From: Rhodocyclus purpureus
GTDB lineage: Bacteria > Pseudomonadota > Gammaproteobacteria > Burkholderiales > Rhodocyclaceae
Assembly (NCBI RefSeq): GCF_016653115.1
Contig: NZ_NHRX01000038.1
Location: forward strand, 97,822 to 161,821
Reading direction: 5' to 3'
Length of the DNA: 64,000 nt
Made by a program: the position numbers and the translations under genes
The notes under the pieces: model-generated
What the model was told of the DNA's origin: nothing
Database searches by the model: none
Seen by the model: only the letters and a program-made list of their open reading frames with translations
Shown: positions 31,037-39,400 of the stretch, piece by piece
Position numbering within the stretch: position 1 is the first letter of the stretch
Layout: the number at the start of each line of letters is the position of its first letter

Positions 31037-31468
31037 TCAGGCAGGAAACCACGAAGCAGCGAGGATTTCGTCCTGCACCGCCCAGGGACATTCTTCGGGG
31101 AAGCAGTCGAGCCCGGTCTCGCTGACCGCTTGCGCCAGCGCCCTTGACCAAACCATGTCGAGCCAGCGCGGTTCCTGCAGCTTAGGGGCCAGGCTCGGCG
31201 ATTCGTCAAGCACATAGGCGATTTCCTTGCGTTGTGCCCTGATGGTTTTTTCCCAACTGGCTCCCCGGCGCTCCGGCTGATACTGCCACTTGAGCAAGTG
31301 CGCCAGCAGTACGGCCATGCGGCTTGCCAGTTCGCGTTGTTCGCTTTTGCCCACGTCCTCGATCTCCCCGGCGATGTGTTCGATGTCCAGCAGATCGAAG
31401 CGTCCGGCGCGTAACAGCCGCGCTTGCTCGTTGGCCCAGGCGTTGATGTCTTTTTCGTAAGTTTGCAC
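31037..31468 (-). CDS. DUF29-family protein
   Basis: 143 aa from GTG 31468, which has AAGGAGAAAGCCT directly upstream, an ideal ribosome site. DUF29 hallmarks: YEKDINAWANEQARLLRAGR, FDLLDIEHIAGEIEDVGKSE (conserved D-xx-NL-EEIE-like block), LLAHLLKWQYQPERRGASWE and SLAPKLQEPRWLDMVWSRAL. The function of DUF29 is unknown; members are widespread in cyanobacteria and betaproteobacteria. It may work with the 49-aa protein downstream. Confidence 0.8.
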   Translation of the reverse strand: MQTYEKDINAWANEQARLLRAGRFDLLDIEHIAGEIEDVGKSEQRELASRMAVLLAHLLKWQYQPERRGASWEKTIRAQRKEIAYVLDESPSLAPKLQEPRWLDMVWSRALAQAVSETGLDCFPEECPWAVQDEILAASWFPA

Positions 31469-31514
31469 AGGCTTTCTCCTTCGCGCCGAACGGCTGCCGA
31501 TGTCGCTGCTGCAA

Positions 31515-32897
31515 TTATGCCGCAGCGCGCAGCGGTCGCATCTTCCCGACATGCTTGACCAGGATCCGGTAGGTGTCGCGGTCGAACGCGGCGTCGCCGT
31601 CGGCGAGCAGTTCGGCGAGTTCGCTCTCATCGCGCGCGCTGCCCAGGTGGCACCAGTGGTCGATCACGTGCCAGACCTCGCCTTCGGCAAGCAGCGCCGG
31701 GCCGGCGAAGGGCCAGGTCTGCAGGCGCAGTTCGGCGAGCGCCTGCTGCAGGCGCAGGCCGTGCTGCCGGGGCGACTCCTTGCCGGTGCAGGCGCCGCGG
31801 CAGCGGCCGATCTGGTGCGCGAAGCAGGGTTTGCCTGGTGTGCCGGATTCGAGGCCGAGCGTCGTCGGGCACAGCGCGTGCTCGCGCACCAGCTTGCGCA
31901 GCGCCTCGTTCGCCTGGCGCGAGTTCGAGAACAGTCCGTACAGGCTCTGCTGGCGGCCGCGTTCGAGGTCGCGCGCATGCACGAGTTCGGGCCGCCAGTG
32001 GCCGTCGGCGCGCTCGACCAGCCGCCAGGCGCAGCATTCGCGGTTGCGCCTGAGCTGGCGGTTGTGCGTCGGCTGCAGCTCCTTGACCAGCCGCGATTCG
32101 CAGAGCAGCGCGTCGATCTCGCCGGCGCACTTGATCGTCTCGATGCGCCGCACCTGCTGCGCGAGGCTCATCTCCTTGCCGTCGCGATGGTCGGCCGCGA
32201 AGTGCGCGAGCACGCGCTTGCGCAGGGTCTTGCTCTTGCCGACGTAGAGCGGTAGTTCGTTCTCGCCGAAGAAGAGATAGACGCCGCAGCCGTCGGGAAT
32301 GTCGTCGACGTCGGTGGCGTCGAGCCACGACGGCAGGCTCGGCTTGCTCGCGGCTTCGTGCAGGGTCGCGGCGAGCAGCTCGGCCGGCTGCTCGGCGGCG
32401 ACGATCTGCCAGAAATCGTGGATCGCCAGCGCGTCGCCGAGCGCGCGGTGGCGTTCGCGGCGGACGATGCCGTGGCGCTCGATCAGACGGTCGAGGTTGT
32501 GCCGCTGATCGTCCGGGTAGAGCCGCCGCGACAGCTTGACCGTGCACAGCACCGGCGCGCGCAGGTCGAGGCCGACGCGGCGGAACTCGTTCTTGAGGAA
32601 ACCGTAGTCGAAGCGTGCGTTGTGCGCGACGAAGACGCAGCCGTCGAGGCGCTGGCGCACGTCGGCGGCGATCTCGGCGAAGGTCGGCGCTCCCGCGACC
32701 ATCTCGTCGCTGATTCCGGTCAGGCGGACGATGAACTCGGGGATGCGCCGCTCGGGGTTCACGAGCTGGCTCCAGGCATGGGTTTCGCCGTCGATCAGGG
32801 TGACGATGGCGATCTCGGTGATACGGTCGACGCTCGCCCGACTGCCGGTCGTTTCGAGGTCGACGAAGGCGAGCGGGCGGTCGGTGAGCGAGGTCAT
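31515..32897 (-). CDS. DnaQ-like 3'-5' exonuclease fused to GIY-YIG nuclease
   Basis: 460 aa from ATG 32897. Residues ~8-175: DEDDh exonuclease of the Pol III epsilon type (AFVDLETTGSRASVDRITEI; FVAHNARFDYGFLKNEF; HRALGDALAIHDFW). Residues ~200-285: UvrC/Cho-like GIY-YIG nuclease (GCGVYLFFGENELPLYVGKS; KTLRKRVLAHF). The rest holds UvrC-like Cys motifs (CFAHQIGRCRGACTGKES). The fusion is a known architecture, probably a UvrC-like incision back-up (Cho-like) with resection activity. Its physiological role is not established. Confidence 0.87.
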   Translation of the reverse strand: MTSLTDRPLAFVDLETTGSRASVDRITEIAIVTLIDGETHAWSQLVNPERRIPEFIVRLTGISDEMVAGAPTFAEIAADVRQRLDGCVFVAHNARFDYGFLKNEFRRVGLDLRAPVLCTVKLSRRLYPDDQRHNLDRLIERHGIVRRERHRALGDALAIHDFWQIVAAEQPAELLAATLHEAASKPSLPSWLDATDVDDIPDGCGVYLFFGENELPLYVGKSKTLRKRVLAHFAADHRDGKEMSLAQQVRRIETIKCAGEIDALLCESRLVKELQPTHNRQLRRNRECCAWRLVERADGHWRPELVHARDLERGRQQSLYGLFSNSRQANEALRKLVREHALCPTTLGLESGTPGKPCFAHQIGRCRGACTGKESPRQHGLRLQQALAELRLQTWPFAGPALLAEGEVWHVIDHWCHLGSARDESELAELLADGDAAFDRDTYRILVKHVGKMRPLRAAA

Positions 32898-33003
32898 GAT
32901 CGGGCGGTGAGGTTCATGTATCGGCGAAAAGTCTTTTAACCCGCTTGCGCCAGCGCGGCAAGTGCCCGCTGCCGACTTCAGGCTGCGCGAAGCCGGCGCA
33001 GCT

Positions 33004-34560
33004 TCACAAGTCCTCGAGTCGTTCCAGCGTGCGCGCCGCCTGCGCGCGCAGCTCGGCGCGGGTGCCTTCCGGCATCTTGTCCCAGTTGCGGTAAACCATC
33101 GCCAGCCGGTGGTTGCCGCGCAGGCGCTCTTCGTGGCGGGCGAAGAAGTCCCAGTAGAGCGCGTTGAACGGGCAGGCGCCCTCGCCGGTCCTGGCTTTGG
33201 GGTCGTAATGGCAGCCCCGGCAGTGGTCGCCCATGCGTTCGAGGTAGGCGGCGCTGCTGACGTAGGGCTTGGTCGCCAGGCGTCCACCGTCGGCGAACTG
33301 GCTCATGCCGAGGGTGTTGGGCGCCTCGACCCACTCGAAGGCGTCGATATAGACGCCGAGGTACCAGCGGTGCAGGGCCTGCGGGTCGATCCCAGCGAGC
33401 AGCGCGAAGTTGCCGATGACCATCAGGCGCTGGATGTGGTGCGCGTAGGCGTGCTGCAGCGACTGGCCGATGGCGGCGGCAACGCAGGCCATGCGCGTGT
33501 GACCGCTCCAGAACCAATCGGGCAGCGGGCGGCTGTGGCCGAGCGCATTGTTTTCCGTGTAGCCGGGCATGTGCGCCCAGTACACGCCGCGCACGTATTC
33601 GCGCCAGCCGAGGATCTGGCGGATGAAACCCTCGGCGGCGGCCAGCGGCACCTCACCGCGCTGCCAGGCGGATTCGGCAGCCTGCACCACCTCGCGCGGG
33701 TCGAGCATCTTCACGTTGAGCGCGAAGGAGAGGAGCGAGTGGAACAGGCGCCAGGCCCGCGCAGACAAGGCGTCCTGGTAGTCGCCGAAGTACGGCAGGG
33801 CGTCTTTGATGAAGGCGTCGAGTTGGGCCAGCGCCTCGGCGCGGTTCACGGGCCAGCGGAAGGCGTCCGCCTGTGCGTCGCCGCAGTATCCGGCACCGCT
33901 GGCGACGATGGTCTGCCACAGCACGCCATGGTCGTGGCGCGGACGCCGGTCGGGCGGCTCGGCCGGCGTTCCGGGCCAGCGCTTGCGGTTGTCGTGGTCG
34001 AAATTCCACTGGCCGCCGACCGGCTGGCCGTCGGCTTCCATCAGCACCGCGTGGCGGCGGCGCTGGTGGCGGTAGAAGTGTTCCAGCAGCCATTGCTTGC
34101 GACCCTGGAAGAGCGCTGCGACTTCGTCGCGACGCGTGTAGAAGTGTTCGGAGTCCACCCTGCGCACCGGAACCGCGGCGGTTTGGGCCCAGGCGGCGAG
34201 CTGCGCGTCGATCCGCCATTCGTCGGGCTCCTGGTATTCGAGCGCGCCGGCGCCGTAGTGCTCGATCAGCGCGTCGAGGTTGGCAGTCAGCTGCTGGCGG
34301 TTGGACGGGTCGTCGATGGCCACGTAACGCACGCGGTGGCCGGCGCCCTTCAGCTCGCGCGCCAGCTCGCGCATGGCGGCGAAGATGGCGAGGATCTTCT
34401 GCGCGTGGTGGCGCACGTAGTCGGTTTCCTGGCGCAGTTCCATCAGCACATGCACCACGTCCGGACGTACGGTCGCAAACCAGCTGTGCCGGGGGTTGAG
34501 CTGGTCGCCGAGGATCAGGCGCACGATGGGGCGCATGATCGGGCCGCCGGCTGCGCTCAT
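33004..34560 (-). CDS. FeS-type (6-4) photolyase / bacterial cryptochrome (FeS-BCP)
   Basis: 518 aa. N-terminal Rossmann antenna domain (RLILGDQLNPRHSWF), FAD-binding helical domain (IRQILGWREYVRGVYWAHMP; HTRMACVAAAIGQSLQHAYA; QRLMVIGNFALLAGIDP), and the C-terminal four-Cys [4Fe-4S] region including DHCRGCHYDPKARTGEGACP. This is the PhrB/CryB group, which repairs (6-4) photoproducts in light. I chose ATG 34560 because it overlaps the CRY-DASH stop as TGATG; ATG 34536 is the alternative. Third gene of the photolyase operon. Confidence 0.9.
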   Translation of the reverse strand: MSAAGGPIMRPIVRLILGDQLNPRHSWFATVRPDVVHVLMELRQETDYVRHHAQKILAIFAAMRELARELKGAGHRVRYVAIDDPSNRQQLTANLDALIEHYGAGALEYQEPDEWRIDAQLAAWAQTAAVPVRRVDSEHFYTRRDEVAALFQGRKQWLLEHFYRHQRRRHAVLMEADGQPVGGQWNFDHDNRKRWPGTPAEPPDRRPRHDHGVLWQTIVASGAGYCGDAQADAFRWPVNRAEALAQLDAFIKDALPYFGDYQDALSARAWRLFHSLLSFALNVKMLDPREVVQAAESAWQRGEVPLAAAEGFIRQILGWREYVRGVYWAHMPGYTENNALGHSRPLPDWFWSGHTRMACVAAAIGQSLQHAYAHHIQRLMVIGNFALLAGIDPQALHRWYLGVYIDAFEWVEAPNTLGMSQFADGGRLATKPYVSSAAYLERMGDHCRGCHYDPKARTGEGACPFNALYWDFFARHEERLRGNHRLAMVYRNWDKMPEGTRAELRAQAARTLERLEDL

Positions 34561-35909
34561 CACTCGCACCCCCACAGCCGGCGCCAGGCACCGTCGGCGT
34601 CGTAATCGCGGGCCTGCTTGTCGGGGTTGAAGCGGCGGCTAGCGCGCGGGTCGGTACCGCGACCGGCGAGGTAGAGCCAGTTGCCCTGGTTGCTATACAC
34701 ATCGTAGTCGAGCAGTTGCGACTCGAACCAGGCGGCGCCGGCACGCCAGTCGCAGCCAAGGTCGTGGATCAGGTAGCTGGCGACGTTCTGGCGCAGGCGG
34801 TTGGACAGGTATCCCGTGGCGGCGAGCTCGCGCATGCCGGCGTCGATGAAGGCGTGGCCCGTCCGACCCTCACACCAGCGCGCGAATGCCGCCGGATCGT
34901 GGGGCGGTGGTGGCTGCCGGCTCAGTCCGCCGGCGCGGTAGAGGCGGACGCCATGCTTGCGGTGCAGCCAGCGGAAGTGGTCACGCCACAGCAGTTCGAA
35001 CCACAGCCAGTAGGTGCCGTCGTTGGCGCCGTGTTCGGCGGCGAAGTCCTCGATCGCCGCCCAGGCCTGGCGCGGCGACAGCGCGCCGGTGGCCAGCCAC
35101 GGCGACCACTTGCTCGAATAGTCGGTGCCGGAGAGGCAGTTGCGCGTCGCCTTGTAGCTGTGCGGCAGGCGCCGTTCGCAGTAGCGTTGCAGGTGTGCCA
35201 GCGCCGCGCGCTCGCCGCCGTGAAAGGCGGGCAGGGTGTAGGGGAAGGATGAGCGCGCGTCGCCCGGATCCCCCGCGCCGGCATCTGCAGCTGGCGCTTG
35301 TCCAGCGGCGACGCTGCGCGCGGCGTCCAGCATGATCGCCGCCGGCAGGGGCGGCAACCCGCGTGGCGCCGGCAGCGGCGCCGGGGCCTTCACGCCGGCA
35401 CGCTCGACCACTTGGCGGAAGGCGGTGAAGGTATCGGGGACCTGTTCGGGCGCGAACGGCAGGCTGGCCGGGTCGAGCAGGGTCGATTGCCAGAGCTCGT
35501 GCACCGAAACGCCGGCTGCGCGCAGCGCGTGCACGACGGCCTGTTCCTCGGGCGCAGCGATCTCCTCGCAGACCAGCAGCGGCCGACCCAGGACACGCGT
35601 GAGCGAAGCCAGCACGCTGACCGGGTCGCCGTGGCACGCGAAGAGTTCGCTGCCGAGTGCGCGCAGCTGCGCGGACAGGTCGCCCAGGGCCGCGGCCAGC
35701 CAGGCGCGGCGATGCCGGCCGCTGCGCGCAAAGCCCCAGGGCGTGACAGCCTGCTGCGCCGGGTCATGCACGAACACCGGCAACAGCCAGCCGCCGACCT
35801 GTCGCGCCTGGCGCACGGCTGCGTGCAGTGCAGCCTGGTCGTGCAGGCGCAGGTCGTTGCGGAACCAGAACAGCACCCCGGGCGGGGTGGGCGGGCAGGG
35901 GGGCGTCAT
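34560..35909 (-). CDS. Cryptochrome of the DASH family
   Basis: 449 aa from ATG 35909. Photolyase antenna domain at the N-terminus ([20 protein letters not shown]), FAD domain with [53 protein letters not shown] and [21 protein letters not shown] and the [10 protein letters not shown] block are CRY-DASH hallmarks. Repairs CPDs in single-stranded DNA and may act in blue-light sensing. The start overlaps the DUF2256 stop by four bases (ATGA). Confidence 0.9.
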   Translation of the reverse strand: MTPPCPPTPPGVLFWFRNDLRLHDQAALHAAVRQARQVGGWLLPVFVHDPAQQAVTPWGFARSGRHRRAWLAAALGDLSAQLRALGSELFACHGDPVSVLASLTRVLGRPLLVCEEIAAPEEQAVVHALRAAGVSVHELWQSTLLDPASLPFAPEQVPDTFTAFRQVVERAGVKAPAPLPAPRGLPPLPAAIMLDAARSVAAGQAPAADAGAGDPGDARSSFPYTLPAFHGGERAALAHLQRYCERRLPHSYKATRNCLSGTDYSSKWSPWLATGALSPRQAWAAIEDFAAEHGANDGTYWLWFELLWRDHFRWLHRKHGVRLYRAGGLSRQPPPPHDPAAFARWCEGRTGHAFIDAGMRELAATGYLSNRLRQNVASYLIHDLGCDWRAGAAWFESQLLDYDVYSNQGNWLYLAGRGTDPRASRRFNPDKQARDYDADGAWRRLWGCE

Positions 35910-36070
35910 GCGGCAGCGCGCGTCGCCGTGGAACTGCCGCTGCGGCGGCAGCGTTCGGAGCAGTACCTGACCTGTTCCCAGTCCCGCTCCCATTTCTTCC
36001 GCCAGGCAAAGGGCAGGCCGCAGCAGAGGCAGGTCTTGGTCGGCAGGTCGGACTTCTTGCGCATCTTCAT
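35906..36070 (-). CDS. DUF2256 small zinc protein
   Basis: 54 aa: [14 protein letters not shown]..., with [20 protein letters not shown] and a CRR tail. The two pairs CLCC and C(SER)C should bind one zinc. DUF2256 proteins are almost always next to cryptochrome or photolyase genes; the function is unknown. The ribosome site GAGG belongs to the edge of the 164-bp repeat (36072-36235), so the repeat supplies the leader of this operon. First gene of the set. Confidence 0.85.
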   Translation of the reverse strand: MKMRKKSDLPTKTCLCCGLPFAWRKKWERDWEQVRYCSERCRRSGSSTATRAAA

Positions 36071-36071
36071 A

Positions 36072-36235
36072 TGAACCTCAAAACCTCTTTTCAGCCACGA
36101 AAAACACTAAAGTCACGAAAGAAAACATAGGTTTGCCGTCGTTCAGTGTCTAGCCCATCGGGTTGTTTCCACTCAGCGTCAAACCCCATGAATGATTTCG
36201 CGTTTTTTCGTGCATTTCGTGGCCAAGTGCTTTTT
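36072..36235 (-). repeat. 164-bp dispersed repeat, copy 2 (inverted relative to copy 1)
   Basis: Reverse complement of the element at 21735-21898, with long shared blocks such as GCACTTGGCCACGAAATGCA and GTTTTTCGTGGCTGAAAAGA. It ends only one base from the DUF2256 start codon. The rest of this gap, 36236-36477, shows no convincing gene. Confidence 0.85.
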
Positions 36236-36477
36236 CCAGGATGGATTTTGTATATCCCTGGCGAACCGCCGTGCAGGTGGCAGCGGGCGGCCATGCGAGC
36301 GGTTCCTCGGCGACGGAACTTGCCCGGAGTTTCCGGAGACTGGCTTCCCTCGCCAGCTCTCATTCGGTGGTGCGTTCGCCGATGCAGATGGTGTGCATCG
36401 AGATCGGCCGCGGCGATACTATCGTATCCCAAGCTAGCGCTTCTCTCGCAAATCATCCAGGTTGATCCTGCGCGGCC

Positions 36478-39400
36478 ATGAATCCGGAAATCGTCGTCGA
36501 CGCCAACTCGCAGTTGCCTCAAGCTGCCCTCGCCGCTGTTGCCATCACTCCGCGCTGCCTCTGCCTCGACATCGAGACGCGCCGCGCCGACCGGCTGGCG
36601 CTGAAGGAAATCGGCGCCTTCCGCCCGGACAGCGGGCAGCGGCTGCGCATTTCGGGCAAGGATCGGGCGCTGGCGGCCAAGCTCGACGCGATCAGCGAAG
36701 GCGCCGATTTCGTCCTCGGCCACAACATCGTCGCCTTCGACGTCCCGGCGCTCGCCGATCTTTTTCCGCAGCTCAGGCTGCATGCGCTGCCGCTGATCGA
36801 CACCCTGCTGCTGTCGCCGATCGCCTTTCCGCAGAACCCCTATCACCGGCTGGTCAAGGACTACAAGTTGGTGTCGACGGCGCGCAGCGACCCGGTCGCC
36901 GACGCCGAGCTGTCGTTCACGCTCTTCGGCGAGCAGTGCGCGGCACTGGCGCAGCGTCAGTCCGAACACCCCGAAGAGATGCTCTGCCTGCACCACCTGC
37001 TCGCTGCGGGCAAGGGTTTCGGGCAGCTCTTCGCCAAGCTGCGCGGCTCGCCGCGACCGCCGGTCGCAGCGGCGCGCGCGGCTTTCGTGCGCTGCGTCGA
37101 AGACAAGGTCTGCCGCAGCGCGCTGGCGCGCGTTCTTGCTCGGGACTTCGCCGCAGTGACGATGGCTTTGCCGCTCGCCTACGTCCTCGTCTGGCTGCGC
37201 GTTGCCGGCGGCAACTCGGTGCTGCCGCCTTGGGTGAGCAAGGAGTTTCCGGCGACCGCCGAACTCCTGCGCGAACTGCGCGACACGCCCTGCGCCGATC
37301 CCGATTGCGCGTGGTGCCGCGAGAACCACGATCTCGGCCGGCAACTGGCGCTGTACTTTCCCGGAATCGACCGCTTCCGACCGAACCCAACGACCGCCGA
37401 CGGGCGTTCGCTGCAGGAGGCGATCGTTCGCAACGGCTACGCGCGCCGGCCGACCTTGGCGATCCTGCCGACCGGCGGCGGCAAGTCGCTGTGCTACCAG
37501 TTGCCTGCGTTGTCGCGCTTCTACCGCACCGGCGCGCTGACCGTCGTCGTCTCGCCCTTGCAGTCCTTGATGAAGGATCAGGTCGACAACCTGCTGCAAC
37601 GCGGCGTGAACAGCGCCGGTTTCCTCAACGGACTCTTGGCGCCGCTCGAACGCAAGGAGATGCTCGACCGTCTGCGCCTGGGCGACCTCGGCATCGTCTT
37701 CGTCGCTCCCGAGCAGTTCCGCAGCCCGGCCTTCGCCAACGCGCTGCGCCACCGCGAAGTCGCCGCCTGGGTGTTCGACGAGGCGCACTGCTTCTCGAAG
37801 TGGGGACACGACTTCCGCCCCGACTATCTCTACGTCTCGCGCTTCATCCGTCGCCGCTACCGGGACGTTCCGCCGGTGTTCGCCTTCACTGCGACGGCGA
37901 AGCCCGACGTTGTCGCCGACATCGTCACGCATTTCCGCGAGCGGCTCGGCATCGAGTTCGAAGTCCGCGCCGGCGGCGTAGCGCGCGACAACCTCGCCTA
38001 CGAGGTGATTGCCGTCGCCGCGCAGCAGAAGTTCGCGCGGGCGCTGCAACTGATCGAGGATTCGCTCGGCGAACCCGGCGGCGTCATCATCTTCTGCGCA
38101 CGGCAGAAGGCGACCGAGGAATTCGCCTCCTTCCTGCGCGAGGCCGGCATCGAAGCCGCGCATTTCCACGGCGGGATCGACCCCGACGAGAAGCGCCGCG
38201 TGCAGGAGTCGTTCATCCGCGGCGAACTGCGCGTGATCGCCGCGACCAACGCTTTCGGCATGGGCGTCGACAAGCCCGACGTGCGCCTGGTGATCCACCT
38301 CGACACGCCCGGTTCGCTCGAAAACTACCTGCAGGAAGCCGGTCGCGCCGGACGCGATCAGGCGCTGGCGCGCTGCGTCCTGCTCTACGACGAGTCCGAC
38401 CTCGACTTCCAGTTTCGCCTGCTGCGCGACTCGCGCCTGTCGCAGCGCGACATCCGCGCGATCCTCAAGGCCTTGCGCCAGATCGAGCGCAAGTCGCGCG
38501 GCGACGGCGAGGTGGTCGCGACGACCGGCGAAATCCTGCTCGAACTTCCCGACGACGCGGGCTTCGACAGCGCTGCGCGCGACGCCGACACCAAGGTCCG
38601 CGTGGCCATCGCCTGGTTGGAGGAGGCACAGTTGCTGTGGCGGATGGAAAACGAGACGCGCGTGTTTCCCGGCGCGCTGAAGGTCGCCGGGATCGAAGCT
38701 GCGCAGGAGAAGCTGCTGCGCCACGGCGTCGCCGAACCCGATTTCCACCTCAGGCTTCTCTCGGCGCTCTTGCAGGTGCGCGAGGACGAGAGCGTCACCA
38801 CCGACGAGTTGATGCAGGCGACCGGCGCCGATTCGGCGACGGTGCAGAAGATGCTGCGCGAACTCGACGACGCTGGCATCCTCGCCAACGACCAGGAAAT
38901 CGCGGTGGTTCTCTTTGCCGGCAAGGATCCGTCGGCGGCGCGCTGCGAACGCCTGCGCCGCATCGAGCCGGAACTGATCGAACTGATGCGCGAGCACGCC
39001 CCCGACGCCGTCCCCGGTGAATGGCAGGAAGTGCATCTGCGCCGCCTCTGTCACGAACTGCGCGAGCGCAGCGGCGCCGGGATCGAACCGGCGGGGCTGC
39101 GCCGCCTGCTCAAGGCGCTCGCCTTGCCCTTCGGCGAAGGCCAGCAACTGCGCTCGCTGATCGACCTGGCGCCGGCCGGTCCCGAGCGGCTGCGCCTGCG
39201 CCTGTCGCGCGACTGGAAGACGATCGAGACGATTGCCCGCCGCCGGATCGACGTCGCCGCCGCTGCGCTTTCCTTCTTCGAGGCGCGGCGAAAAGGCAAC
39301 GAGACGCTGGTCGTCGTCCGCCAGAATGAACTGCGCGACGCGCTCGCCGCCGACATCACTCTGGCCAGCCACGACATCCGCGACTGGGTGGTCGCCATCG

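Noticed and set aside
36241..36465. A 74-codon open frame in the gap before the fusion helicase
   Set aside because: No ribosome site, no recognisable fold, partly shaped by the neighbouring repeat; two other frames are also open here.
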